Source of the DNA: Palaemon carinicauda
Taxonomy: Eukaryota; Arthropoda; Malacostraca; Decapoda; Palaemonidae
Direction: 5' to 3'
Length of the DNA: 64,000 nucleotides
NCBI RefSeq assembly: GCF_036898095.1
Contig: NC_090746.1
Span: 104,819,708 to 104,883,707 of the forward strand
Shown here: positions 38,738 to 49,783 of the stretch, piece by piece
Layout of the letters: every line of letters begins with the position of its first letter
Numbering within the stretch: position 1 is the stretch's first letter
Translations under genes and position numbers: made by a program
Notes under the pieces: model-generated
What the model was told of the DNA's origin: nothing
Seen by the model: the letters and a program-made list of their open reading frames with translations, nothing else
The model's database searches: none

Positions 38738-41168
38738 ATGGCTGACCCTTCACAAGTCCCAAAATTTAGGAAGTGTAATGCTAGGGACTGTTCAAGGCGT
38801 CTTCCGAAGGCTTCTATCGACCCTCACACTGTTTGTTCCAATTGTCGGGATAAAACCTGTCAATTGGAAGATCGGTGTGAGGAGTGCGTTGGGCTTTCGG
38901 AATTCGATTTTATCGAATTCCAAAAGTATACACGTAGGCTAGAGAGATAGAGTTAGGAGAAGTTCTTCTCGTTCTGTTGATATATCCTCTCCTCATGCCC
39001 CACAACCTATTCTTTCCCCTGTAGTGGTTGCTCCTAACCCCCCTCCTGGCACTCAGGAACCTTCGATGGCTGATATGATGCGTGCCATCCAGGCTCTGGG
39101 TGAGAGAGTTGAGTCCCTTGCTAGTGACCGTAATCAGCTCATGGCGGATGTGAAAGAGCTTAAGTGCAAAAGTGCAGTGGGAAGTGCTAAAGTGCCGAGT
39201 GATAGTGTTGCGCTTGAGGGTTCGTCTGTTCGTGCCTGTCGTCCTCCTAGTCCGGGACCTCTTGCAAGCTCCCAAGTCCAGGGGAGAAGCAATGTCGTAC
39301 GACAAATGGGTTCGAGAGGCTTTAATCAGCGAACAGACGTTCCCTCCGTGGTATCGGGCGTATCTACCCAAGATTGCCCCTGCCTAACTAAGACGAGAGA
39401 GCCCATTTATACCTCGTCTTCGGAAGGTGTTTCTCGCAAGAAACCCTGGACCAAGGTCTCACAACCGTTAAAGCGCAAGTCGGTCCCTTCCGCACAAGTC
39501 CAACGGCCCAGTTGTAGCCACTGGGTCAGTTCGGACTCGCTGCCGTCATCCGATGACTGCTCACCGCCTAAGAGAGGCAAAGCGGTACCGCTTCAGACAG
39601 TTACACCGTCTGTCGCCGCACCTGCTCCTGTAGACCCTAAGTGGTCTCTACTGCAAGACATGCAGTCTAAACTAACGTCTCTTATACAGGACTTTCGTGC
39701 GGAGAAGGTTGCTGCCGCACCAGCTAGTGCAGCTCCTTGCCTACAACCGCCCACACGATCGGTTGTGCGTCCTGTGGACGCTGAGGTAACCTTCTCACGC
39801 ACACCAGTTGAGAGAGTTCTGCCACCCATGCGTTCCAGTGTGATCTGCCAGCCGCATGTTGACGTTCAGCGACGCACGGAGGTCTCCGTTGACGTTCGTG
39901 AGGTTCAACAACCGTCAGAGTTGTTTTGTTTTGACGCGGTGCGTCAACCTCCGCAACCCAGTGTGGTTGCCTCTGCTCACCCACATCAGTCCAGACAGTC
40001 TGGAGTAGACGCTGTACGTCCCCGCGCTGCTATGGTTGTTGCCAGCTCACAGACTGGGCAACAGTTCCATGACGTTGCGTCCGGCTCAGTCACGCATGCA
40101 CCCGTGCGACCGGACTCAGCTAACCAGCCGTTACCCACTCCGTTGCCGTTCCCTCATCAGTTATCGGATGAGGGACTTTCTGATGATGATGTTGCTGCAC
40201 ACGTAGATGAACCGCATTCAGAACTGGACGAGCCTAAGTTTACGCAACCCTCTTTGGACTTTAGGAAAGTTTTGGCCCTTTTCAAAGAGATGTTTCCGGA
40301 CCAGTTTGTTTCTGTGGCTCCGCGTTCTCCTCCGTCAGAGTTTGTGTTAGGCATGCCGTCAACCACTCCTGCCTTTACTAGACTCGTCCTCGCACGCTCG
40401 TCCAAGAGAGCTTTGCGGGTGATAGGAGAATGGCTGCAGTCCAAGAAGAGTTTAGGGAAGACAGCTTTTACGTTTCCCCCTGCTAGACTCTCTTCTAGAT
40501 CGAGCGTCTGGTATGCCACGGGAGAAGTTCTCGGCTTGGGAGTTCCTGCCTCTGCCCAGGGCGACTTCTCAAGTCTTGTAGACTCTCCCCGCCGCCTTGC
40601 CATGAGACGCTCAAAGATATATTGGTCATCTTCGGACCTGGACCACCTTTTGAAAGGTATCTTTAGAGCCTTCGAAGTTTTTAACTTCTTAGACTGGTGT
40701 CTAGGAGCTCTAAGCAGAAAGATCTCTCCGACAGAGAAGGAGACTTCCTTGCTCATTATGTCCTGCATGGACAAGGCCGTACGTGATGGGTCTAATGAGC
40801 TTGCTGCATCATTTGTGTCCGGAGTCCTTAAGAAGCGTGAAAACCTATGCTCATTCCTTTCAGCTAGAGTTACACCATGCCAGAGATCCGAACTTCTGTT
40901 TGCTCCTCTTTCCAAGTGCCTTTTTCCAGAAGACCTGATTAAGGAAATTGCCGCTTCTTTGATACAGAAGGACACTCACGATCTTGTTGCGTCCTCCGCT
41001 CGCAAAGCCACCCCTTTGCCTACCTTGTCAGCTAGACCAAGGATGGACACTCCAGCGTCCCGTTTTATTCCGCCCTTTCGTGGCAGAGCCTCCAGCAGAG
41101 GAGGTGCTCGTGCCGAAGGGAAACGAGGAAAGAAGAAAGGAACCAAGTCCTTTAAGGGCAGAGTCTGA
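38738..41168 (+). pseudogene. DIRS family 2 gag-like gene, frameshifted (copy D)
   Basis: Starts MADPSQVPKFRKCN at 38738 and keeps the Cys/His module intact: CNARDC, HTVCSNC, KTCQLEDRCEEC. A 2-bp deletion in a GAGAGA run near 38943 (copy B has one more GA) gives a TAG at 38948-38950. The gag frame then continues open to 41168 and matches copy B, except for an in-frame 12-bp deletion near 39210 and scattered substitutions. B and D therefore have different gag lesions, so their common source had an intact gag. It ends in UGA followed by CUG. Confidence 0.88.
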
Positions 41169-43227
41169 CTGCCAGCTTCTTCAGACAGCAGTGGGAGCCA
41201 GACTCAAGAACTTCTGGCAGACCTGGGAAAAGAGAGGCGCAGATGCACAATCTGTGAAGTTGCTCAGAGAGGGGTACAAGATCCCGTTTGTACGGAAACC
41301 CCCTCTAGCAACGTCTCCCATCGATCTCTCTCCCAGGTACAGAGAGGAAGACAAGAGACGAGCCTTGAAACAGGAAGTGTGTCTTTTACTAGAGAAGGGA
41401 GCGGTGGTCAAAGTCTCGGACCATCAAACCCCGGGATTCTACAACCGACTCTTCTTGGTGTCAAAGAAGACAGGAGGGTGGAGGCCGGTGCTAGACGTCA
41501 GTGCTCTGAATGTCTTTGTCACAAAGCAGACGTTCTCCATGGAGACCACAAAGTCGGTTCTAGCAGCGGTCAGAAGGGAAGACTGGATGGTCTCTTTAGA
41601 CCTAAGGGACGCCTACTTCCACGTCCCCATCCACCCGGACTCCCAACCTTTTCTGAGATTCGTTTTCGAAAAGGTTGTCTACCAGTTTCAAGCCCTGTGC
41701 TTTGGCCTAAGCACAGCTCCTCTTGTGTTTACGAGGCTGATGAGGAATGTAGCCAAATTCCTTCATTTAGCGGACATCCGAGGCTCCCTCTATTTGGACG
41801 ACTGGCTTCTCAGAGCTTCTTCCAGTCGTCGCTGTCTGAAGGATCTAAAGTGGACTCTAGATCTGACCAAGGAATTGGGTCTCCTTGTCAATATGGAAAA
41901 GTCACAACTGGTCCCATCCCAAACTATCGTGTATTTAGGGATGGAGATTCACAGTCTAGCTTTTCGGGCTTTTCCGTCGGCCCCCAGAACAAGCCAAGCC
42001 CAGTTATGCAACCAGAACATGCTGAAGAAGGAACAATGTTCAGTCAGGAAGTGGATGAGTCTGATAGGGACGCTATCATCCCTGGAACAGTTCGTGTCAT
42101 TAGGAAGACTACACCTCCGTCCTCTTCAATACCACCTAGCATTTCATTGGAAAAAGGACAAGACGCTAGAAGCGGTCTCGATCCCCATTTCCGAGAAGGT
42201 GAAGTCTTGCCTGACTTGGTGGAAGGACAGTTTCAGCCTAAGAGAGGGTCTTCCCCTGGCTGTTCAGACTCCCAACCACGTTCTCTTCTCGGACGCATCG
42301 GACGTAGGCTGGGGCGCGACATTAGACGGTCGGGAATGTTCGGGAATATGGAACTCGAGTCAAAGGACAATGCATATCAACTGCAAGGAGCTACTGGCAG
42401 TACATCTGGCCTTGAAAAGCTTCAGGTCTCTCCTTCAAGGCAAAGTGGTGGAGGTGAACTCGGACAACACCACTGCTTTGGCGTACATCTCCAAGCAAGG
42501 AGGGACCCACTCACTGACGTTGTACGAGATCGCAAGGGACCTGCTCATCTGGTCAAAAGGTCAAAACATATCGCTAGTAACGAGGTTCATCCAAGGCAAC
42601 TTGAATGTCATGGCAGATTGTCTCAGTCGGAAGGGGCAAGTAATTCCAACAGAATGGACCCTCCACAAGGATGTATGCAAGAGACTTTGGGCCACTTGGG
42701 GCCAACCAACCATAGATCTCTTTGCAACCTCGATGACCAAGAGGCTCCCAATATATTGCTCACCAATCCCGGACCCAGCAGCAATTCATATAGATGCCTT
42801 TCTCCTAGATTGGTCACATCTAGATCTATACGCATTCCCACCGTTCAAGATTGTCAACAAGGTACTGCAGAAGTTCGCCTCTCACGAAGGGACAAGGTTG
42901 ACGCTAGTTGCTCCCCTCTGGCCCGCGAGAGAATGGTTCACCGAGGTACTTCGATGGCTAGTAGACGTTCCCAGAACTCTTCCTCTAAGGGTGGACCTTC
43001 TACGTCAGCCACACGTAAAGAAGGTACACCAAAGCCTCCACGCTCTTCGTCTGACTGCCTTCAGACTATCGAAAGACTCTCGAGAGCTAGAGGCTTTTCG
43101 AAGGAGGCAGCCAGGGCGATTGCTAGAGCAAGGAGAACATCCACCCTTAGAGTCTACCAATAGAAGTGGGAAGTCTTCCGAAACTGGTGCAAGTCAGTAT
43201 CTGTATCCTCGACCAGTACCTCTGTAA
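40984..43227 (+). CDS. Reverse transcriptase-RNase H-methyltransferase-like polyprotein (copy D), intact, 747 aa
   Basis: Open from a TTG at 40984 (true start unknown) in +1 to gag. RT: GWRPVLDVSALN, LDLRDAYFHVPIHP, CFGLSTAP, YLDDW. RNase H: LFSDASDVGWGATL, NCKELLAVH, NSDNTTALAYISKQGG, ADCLSR. MT-like domain: DLFATSMTKRLPIYCS, LYAFPPF, LVAPLWP, REWFTEVL. The C-terminal region to 43227 overlaps the start of YR. Where copy B has a UAA at 12123, D reads a sense codon, so D is the intact reference for family 2 pol. The protein would copy the element's RNA; whether it is expressed cannot be seen. Confidence 0.88.
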   Translation: MLRPPLAKPPLCLPCQLDQGWTLQRPVLFRPFVAEPPAEEVLVPKGNEERRKEPSPLRAESDCQLLQTAVGARLKNFWQTWEKRGADAQSVKLLREGYKIPFVRKPPLATSPIDLSPRYREEDKRRALKQEVCLLLEKGAVVKVSDHQTPGFYNRLFLVSKKTGGWRPVLDVSALNVFVTKQTFSMETTKSVLAAVRREDWMVSLDLRDAYFHVPIHPDSQPFLRFVFEKVVYQFQALCFGLSTAPLVFTRLMRNVAKFLHLADIRGSLYLDDWLLRASSSRRCLKDLKWTLDLTKELGLLVNMEKSQLVPSQTIVYLGMEIHSLAFRAFPSAPRTSQAQLCNQNMLKKEQCSVRKWMSLIGTLSSLEQFVSLGRLHLRPLQYHLAFHWKKDKTLEAVSIPISEKVKSCLTWWKDSFSLREGLPLAVQTPNHVLFSDASDVGWGATLDGRECSGIWNSSQRTMHINCKELLAVHLALKSFRSLLQGKVVEVNSDNTTALAYISKQGGTHSLTLYEIARDLLIWSKGQNISLVTRFIQGNLNVMADCLSRKGQVIPTEWTLHKDVCKRLWATWGQPTIDLFATSMTKRLPIYCSPIPDPAAIHIDAFLLDWSHLDLYAFPPFKIVNKVLQKFASHEGTRLTLVAPLWPAREWFTEVLRWLVDVPRTLPLRVDLLRQPHVKKVHQSLHALRLTAFRLSKDSRELEAFRRRQPGRLLEQGEHPPLESTNRSGKSSETGASQYLYPRPVPL

Positions 43228-44126
43228 CTCAAATAGCTGACTTCCTCTTATACCTGAGGAAAGAACGATCACTTTCAGCTCCCACTATCAAGGGTTACAG
43301 AAGCATGTTGGCATCAGTCTTCCGTCACAGAGGCTTAGATCTTTCCAACAATAAAGATCTGCAGGACCTCCTTAAGTCTTTTGAGACCACGAAGGAGCGT
43401 CGTTTGGTTACGCCTGGTTGGAATTTAGACGTGGTACTAAGATTCCTCATGTCAGACAGGTTCGAGCCGCTACAATCAGCCTCCCTGAAAGATCTCACCT
43501 TAAAGACTCTTTTCATGGTATGCTTAGCCACAGCTAAAAGAGTCAGTGAGATTCATGCCTTCAGCAAGAACATCGGATTTTCGTCAGAAAAGGCTACATG
43601 TTCACTACAACTTGGTTTTCTAGCCAAAAACGAGCTGCCTTCTCGACCTTGGCCGAAATCGTTCGATATTCCCAGCTTATCGAATATGGTAGGCAATGAA
43701 CTAGAAAGAGTCTTATGCCCTGTGAGAGCTCTTAAGTTCTATTTAAAACGAACTAAACCTTTACGAGGCCTTTCTGAAGCTTTATGGTGTTCAGTTAAGA
43801 AACCATCTTTGCCTATGTCAAAGAATGCTTTATCCTATTTTGTCAGACTGTTAATACGAGAAGCTCATTCCCATCTGAGTGAGGAAGACCAAGCATTGCT
43901 GAAGGTAAGGACACACGAAGTTAGAGCTGTCGCAACTTCCGTGGCCTTTAAACAAAATAGATCTCTGCGAAGTATAATGGACGCAACCTATTGGAGAAGC
44001 AAGTCAGTGTTCGCGTCTTTTTATCTTAAGGATGTCCAGTCTCTTTACGAGGACTGCTACACACTGGGACCATTCGTAGCAGCGAGTGCAGTAGTGGGTG
44101 AGGGCTCAACCACTACAATTCCCTAA
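41169..44126 (+). pseudogene. DIRS family 2 ORF2/tyrosine recombinase frame with an internal UAG (copy D)
   Basis: In frame with gag after its UGA. It is open for 664 codons across RT-RH, meets UAG at 43161-43163 and is open again to 44126. After the UAG all YR residues are present (AKRVSEIH, THEVRAVATS, FYLKDV). The stop is at the same codon as in copy B, while copies A, C and E have Ser there. Because B and D are independent insertions, the UAG was already in the element that gave rise to both. Confidence 0.85.
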
Positions 44127-44529
44127 TTCCATAACCTTTTAATCTTTCTCTTGAAATGTTTTTATTGTTGTTTTTTGGGTTGTCCGGAAGGCTAAGAAGC
44201 CTTTCGCATCCTGGTTGATTTGGCGGGTGGTCAAAGTCATTTCTTGTGAGCGCCTAGATTAGGGGTTTTGATGAGGTCCTGTTGTATGGGTTGCAACCCT
44301 TGATACTTCAGATCCTAGGGGTCGATCAGCATCCTAAGAGGATCGCGAGGCTCCGTAAGGAAGACGTACTTAAAAGGCAGAGTAATTGTTCAAGTCGACT
44401 TCCTTACCAGGTACCTATTTATTTTGTTTTTTGTTATTTTGATAACTTCTAAAATGAAATAAAAACTCTTAGCTCATAATAATGTAAACATATATTGCTG
44501 GTCTCTACCCACCCCCCTGGGTGTGAATC

Positions 44530-44620
44530 AGCTATTATAATCACCGGCTAAGTTAAATATTGAAAAATTTTATTTTGATAATAAAATAAATTTTTGAATA
44601 TACTTACCCGGTGATTATAA
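44530..44620. repeat. Internal complementary region of copy D
   Basis: Uninterrupted ICR of family 2. It contains TTTTATTTTGATAAT, the site that in copy B received copy C after the second TTTT. Confidence 0.9.
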
Positions 44621-44667
44621 ATTAAAGGACCCTCCCTTCCTCCCCAATAGAGACGCAGTGGAACGAG

Positions 44668-44827
44668 GAGAAAATTGAGTCTTTGTTTACATTGAGTACT
44701 GGGTATCTGGACGACAGATGGCGCTGTTGGGCACACCCGCAACCTGTGTAGCGATCGCTGGCGAGTTTTTACCTTAGAGTTGTCTGTCGGGCAACAGAGT
44801 TGCAGCTATTATAATCACCGGGTAAGT
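44668..44827. repeat. Right inverted terminal repeat of copy D
   Basis: Reverse complement of 38372-38531, apart from the outer ACTTAG/ACTTAC difference characteristic of family 2. Confidence 0.9.
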
Positions 44828-45020
44828 ATATTCAAAAATTTACTTTATTATCAAAATAACATTTTTAGAATCTAGTGTTATTTTTCTTTTCTTAAACTAT
44901 AAACATTTGACCATGGCAATAAGGATGTTTTCTTATGATGATCTTGCTTCTAGCATCATTGTGTTCTGGTAATGATGGTTACCCATCATACACAGCCCAG
45001 TTGTGTAGATGTAAGATTAA

Positions 45021-45888
45021 AATTTGTTCCTACATGAACACAATCCCTCGTCCTTTAATAGGAGTATGCTTTCAGTGAAGGTGGAGACAGCTGTGAAAAC
45101 TTTTACATGTTGGTTGGCAAGTCCCGCCCACCCAACAGGTGACGACTTGAGCTTGCACTTTTTCAGCCAGCAGAGGGTATAGATGTACTTCTAGCGTCTT
45201 TTTATGTTTGTTTTAGGTTTTTGCTTTTTCTTTTATGCATATAATAATTTTGACAGATCGTCTTGTGCAAGACATTTTAAGGAAGATGAAATTTTTGCAG
45301 TTATATCCAATAACTGTAGCTGTAAGACAGCAATGTGGGCCTCTTGCTGACCCCTCATTGTTCTTGTTGGACAGCATTATTTTGGCTGTCTCCTTCGTTA
45401 TTTTATGGTTGTATAATGATAATAATAACGAATCCTCTGGAAGGGGTCTACCCTTTGGTTTTGATGTACTTCCATTGGAAGAAGCCACTGCTGAGGGTAA
45501 TGGAAAAGGGTGTGTTCAGCCCATTCTCTCATTGTCTTCCTGATCCCAAGAAGATACTAAAGGCACAAACCCGGTGGCTTTCTCTCTTTAGAGTTCCTGT
45601 CTTTCCCTGTGAGTGTGTTGCCATTGGCCTGTGTGACCCTGTGGAGGCAAACTTCAAGTTCTTGCTTCCTCTTCATCTTTGCTGGAGTCTTTGCTCCTAC
45701 TTCTAGGAGAACAACAAAGACGGAGAGGTGTAGGAAGTTAGACTGATAGGGGTTATGTTCGCTGACTACCGTTTCTCTCCTTGGAGAGAGTGCTGTACCC
45801 GCATTCTGTTAGTGTGATAGTAATTTCTTTCAGGAAAAAATATCAGCAAGTAAGCATATGTAAGAGGTGCCTGGGTGCCCAAAATAGG
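45021..45888 (+). mobile_element. 5' fragment of a family 4 DIRS-like element
   Basis: TTTGTTCCTACATGA at 45023 and CTTTAATAGGAGTATG at about 45053 match the left end of element H. The sequence ends at the left end of copy G (45889), suggesting G inserted into it. A weak echo of a gag start lies near 45320-45370. No matching right part was recognised beyond G, so it may be a truncated copy. Confidence 0.5.
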
Positions 45889-45916
45889 TTTGTTCCGTAA
45901 CTGACATACAAACCAC

Positions 45917-46074
45917 GCTATTTAATAGGGGTTATTACTTTCGGCGTAGCTGAAATGACGAGCTATTAGAATTTTAACGAGGGTTTACTACCCCACCGCT
46001 AGTTAGCGGGGTGTTGGGAGGGTAGCTTGCTTACCCCCCCCCCCTCACACACCTGTGCTTGAGCTCACTTTGCT
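45917..46074. repeat. Left inverted terminal repeat of copy G
   Basis: Pairs with 52003-52170. It contains an 11-C run (46034-46044). Confidence 0.85.
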
Positions 46075-46187
46075 CTCGGCTCGGGTGGTAGTCGGACGTG
46101 TCCGCTTTCACCCTCGCCTTTCTGACTGCCATTTAATGCTTTTTGCTTTTCTTTTTACTGGTGTGCTTGAAGTTGGCCTCTGCTATC

Positions 46188-49100
46188 ATGCGAAAGTGTC
46201 CTGGATTACCCGACCGCCCTTGTGGCACATTTATGTCAGCGGTCGATACAGACCCTCACACCCTTTGTCCTTATTGTAGGGGCCAGTGGTGTGATAGAAA
46301 TAATAAGTGTGGTGAGTGTAGGGAGTGGTCTACCTCCCAGTGGGAGAGGTTTTCTCGGCGACGGAAGAAGAAGTCCAAACGGGATATTTCTTCTTCGAAG
46401 GTTTCTTTGAAAGGAGAAATTCCCAAGGGCTCTTCTTCCGTTGCCCAAACCTCCTCCGAAGCTCCCGCTCGATCGGTTTCTTCCGAGAAACTGTCAAGTG
46501 GTAGCGTAGGCCATAGTTCTGTTGCCCGATCTCGGGGTTCGGGAGAGGGAGTTGCCTCCCATAGCGAGGCACCTCCTCCTCCTCCCCCGGGGGAGGGTTT
46601 AAATCTTTACATGTCTAATAATGATTTATTTCAGCTTTAGTCTTCCTTAAGGCTTGAGGGTTCGCCCTCCAAGGAAGCTTTGTTTGACATGATCAGGTTG
46701 GGGGCCGCTGTCAAACAATCGCCGACTTTGGCAGAGGTTGATCCTCTGTCTATCGTCGACGTAGTGGTGGCAGAGGCTTAAGATGCGGTATTGCAGACCT
46801 CTGCTCCTGATCAACCTGTTGTAGTCGAAGGCTTAGTTCCTCCCACTGCTCATCCTTCGAGGGAGGAACTAAGTCCAACGGTCTCTCCTGCTGGTGATTC
46901 TCCCACTCGGGGGAGTTCACTCACAGACTCCTCTTTGGAGGACTGCTGATGGTCAGCCCGCTGACCCCACGGCCCCCAGAGGGCACATAAGCCGTAAAGC
47001 CCGCCTTCCTCTTCGCCGTAGAGGCCTTCCTTCACCTCACAGGGGTGTGAGGAGGCGCCTCTTCGGTTCATAGTCTCCGCAGTCCGCCGCAGAGGAACCT
47101 CGCCATCGTTCTCCGACACTTCCAGCTACAACCCTGGACCTCTTTGCAGATCATTTGCGATCCCCTTCAGTGGAAGGTCGTCCTTACAAAGGACACGTCG
47201 ACCTTCCACCCGTCAGACTTGCTGACCTACCGTCGCCGTTCCTGGCTGCTGACGCGCTGTGGGCGCCAACGCATCCTGTTGTGAAACAGGCAACGGTCCC
47301 TTCGGGGCAACAAGGGCGTATGCGCAAGTTGGTGCATACGTCCCTTACGCGCCAGCGCTCACGTGCGCGCCAACGCTCACGTGCGCACCAGCGCTTTTCT
47401 ACAGAGGAGGTTCCTGTTGAAGCACGCCAGGGCTCACCTGTGCGTCAGTGTTCACCTGCGCGCCAGCGCTCACCTGCGCTCTCCTGATCGCCAGCGCACT
47501 GCTGCGCGCCTTCAACCTGCTGCGTCCCATTGTTCTCCAGCATGCCAGCGCTCACCTACGCGCCAGTGCTCTCCTGCGCGCCAGCGCTCGCCTGTGCGCC
47601 CAGGACATTTTGATATGGGCGCAGTAGGGAAGTTAATTTTTTCCCCTGCTCGTCAGCGCTCGCCAACGTGCCAGCGTTCGCCAACGCGCCATCGTTCGCC
47701 AACGCGCCATCGTTCTCCACCTGCGCGCCATCCCTCGCCAGCACGCCTTCTTGCGCAGTCTCCCACGCACGCCCATCTCCACAGCCTGATGTGTGCACTC
47801 ATGTGCGCCCGCGCGCAAGAGATGTGTCTCCTGCGCGCGCACGCGCCCAACGGTATCATCTCCCGCATGGGCTCTTCAGCCGGATCCTGCGCCCCCACGC
47901 GCGCGCGAACATTCACCTTTGCACGCACAACCTTCCTTCTGCGCACCCTCTGCTTTCTCCAGCTCGTGCCCCTGCGCGCCATCGCTCGCCCGCGCGTACC
48001 AACAGTCACCCGCGCGCGACCCAGGGCATTTCCCATTGCGCGAGCGCCAGCACGCTCCCCAGCGCGATCATCAACCTCCCCCCCACGCGCGCAAGGTCAT
48101 CATCGTCGCGTCCCCCCCCCTGTAAACGCAGAACAGCGCGCTCGCCGGCAGGGGAGAAGGTTCCAGAAAGGTCCAGGGACATTTCTTCTCCTTCATCATC
48201 TTTTCAGGCGAACCCCCCTTTGGTAACTCCTCCTAGGCCCTTTCCCTCCAGAGGGAGTATCTGACAGCGCAGCCGTCAGCCAGCAGCCTTGGTTTGGGAC
48301 ACTGGTCAGAGCGGTCATGCAGGCGTTTAAGCCTGTTCTCTCTGAGCTGGGCCACAAATCCTTGGCAGCTTCTACTCCCCTGAAGAGGAAAAGAGGAGTT
48401 TCGAACGTGGTAACTTCGAGGGCGAAGCTGACTCCTCGTAAGTCCTTGAGGAAGGCCTCCTCACCCCCCCCCCAGACTTTCTCTCCCTCCCCTTCGGACG
48501 AAGACTTCCCGTCCTCAGGGGAGTCACGTGAGGTGAGGCGTTCCCCCATCGCACCAATGAGGGAAACCCCACCTCGCGCTGGAAAATCTTCTCGGGTAGG
48601 GGTGGAGAAAAGCCTCCCACCGTCGTTATTGGAGTCCTGCATCCCTCCCAGGAGGGAATCGAAGGACTCCAAGACTGTGCCGAAGTCGTCATCAAGGCTT
48701 AGACCGGAGCCATCCAAGCACTCGGAAAACTTCCATGAGTCCCCCCAAGAAGAGCCTTTGGGGACAGGAGACTTTGCTGCTAGCCTTTCAGAGGAGAGCT
48801 GCAGGAATCAGAACATGCATTCTGGCAGGTTCTGACCCTTATGAGGAATCTCAATTGGTTTGCTGATCCAGAAATTCCTCCTCGTGAGGGCAAAGACACG
48901 GTCTTGGACAGAGTCTTTGGGACTCAAAAACCCTCGAAGGCCAGTGCGGCTTTGCCCTGGTCTCAAGGGGTCAAGAGTGCCAGAGACAAGGTCGAAGTCC
49001 AGCTCTCCGAGCTTGCCTCCTCCAGCCGATCCAGCGCCGGCAACAAACTCCTCCCACCTCCTCGTGTCCAACAGAGGAGGTACTTCGATATCGTTGAGGA

Positions 49101-49750
49101 GACTTGTGTAGCTCTTCCCCTTCACCATTCATTGGAAGAGCTTACCAGGGGAGTCCCTCTTGAGAGACACTCCAACCGGCAGGTCTCGTTCTCGGCTACA
49201 GAGATCCTTTAGCCAGAAGGTTGCGAAGTGTGCCATGCAGGCCACTTCGTGGCTGGATATCTGGCTAGGGACCCTAGGCATCCTGTTACGTTCAGAGGAT
49301 TTGTCCAAAGAAAGTACCAGGAAGGCTATGTAGACCTTTTTACTCTCGGGCACTCGCACGATCGAGTTTCTAGCCCACCAAGTCTCGAACTTGTGGGCTA
49401 ACACCATCTTGAAACATAGAGATGCGGTGTCTGAGAGGTTCCATCAAAAGGTCCCCAATACCGAGATCAGCAGGCTCAGGCATTCTTCCGTTATGGGGAA
49501 GAACTTGTTTGAGCCCTTGGACGTGGAGCAGGCCGCTGAGAGGTGGAGGAAGTCCAACCAGGACTCTCTCCTACATAGGGCTCTAACATCGAAGCCCTAT
49601 AAACCTCCACCATCCCAGCAGCCACGTCCTACCAAGACCACGAAACCGGCAGCTGCAACGAAGACGACGGTGTCTAAGCCCTTTCCTGTCAAGGACAAGA
49701 AAGGCAAAAAGTCGTCCAGGGGAGGAAAGAATCCTAGAAGGAGCGGCTGA
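46188..49750 (+). pseudogene. Degenerate family 3 gag-like gene (copy G)
   Basis: Probable start ATG at 46188 (MRKCPGLPDRPCGTF). A Cys/His module analogous to family 1 follows: C4, C12, H24, C27, C30, C35, C41, C44. Then come an R/K/S-rich stretch and a TAG at 46638-46640; the same frame continues with SSLRLEGSPSKEALFDM until a TAA near 46779. Downstream are the RQRSP-type repeats (47340-47730), a segment with FKPVLSELGHKSLAAS (48317-48835), a segment 48841-49212 and the C-terminal part 49391-49750 (FEPLDVEQAAERWRKS, K/R-rich tail). Several frames are used, so it is a pseudogene in present form. Confidence 0.75.
47340..47730 (+). repeat. GC-rich 18-bp-type repeats encoding RQRSP-like hexapeptides
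   Basis: Units close to CGCCAGCGCTCACCTGCG recur many times, with diverged stretches between, and read in one frame as ARQRSP/ARQRSR and similar. They lie in the middle of gag. Long spurious ORFs on both strands in this area are side effects of the repeat composition. Confidence 0.8.
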
Positions 49751-49783
49751 GGCCGCAAGCATTAGGATTGGCAGTTCCCCTGC

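Larger units (their letters stand above)
38359..44866 (+). mobile_element. DIRS-like retrotransposon, family 2, copy D
   Basis: From TTTT at 38359-38362 to AACATTTTT at about 44866. It is near-identical to copy B across gag, pol, YR and non-coding regions but its flanks (TTGTTAC left, AGAATCTAG right) are unrelated to B's. It has an intact ICR, near-perfect ITRs and an intact RT-RH-MT ORF. Defects: a 2-bp deletion in gag and the same UAG in YR as copy B. It gives the reference for B's interrupted ICR. Confidence 0.93.

Noticed and set aside
7764..44866. Copies B and D as a segmental duplication
   Set aside because: Similarity stops at the element ends; flanks are unrelated, so they are separate insertions.
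47653..48036. Several overlapping ORFs on both strands in the GC-rich part of copy G
   Set aside because: They arise from the RQRSP-type repeats, which lack stops in many frames.
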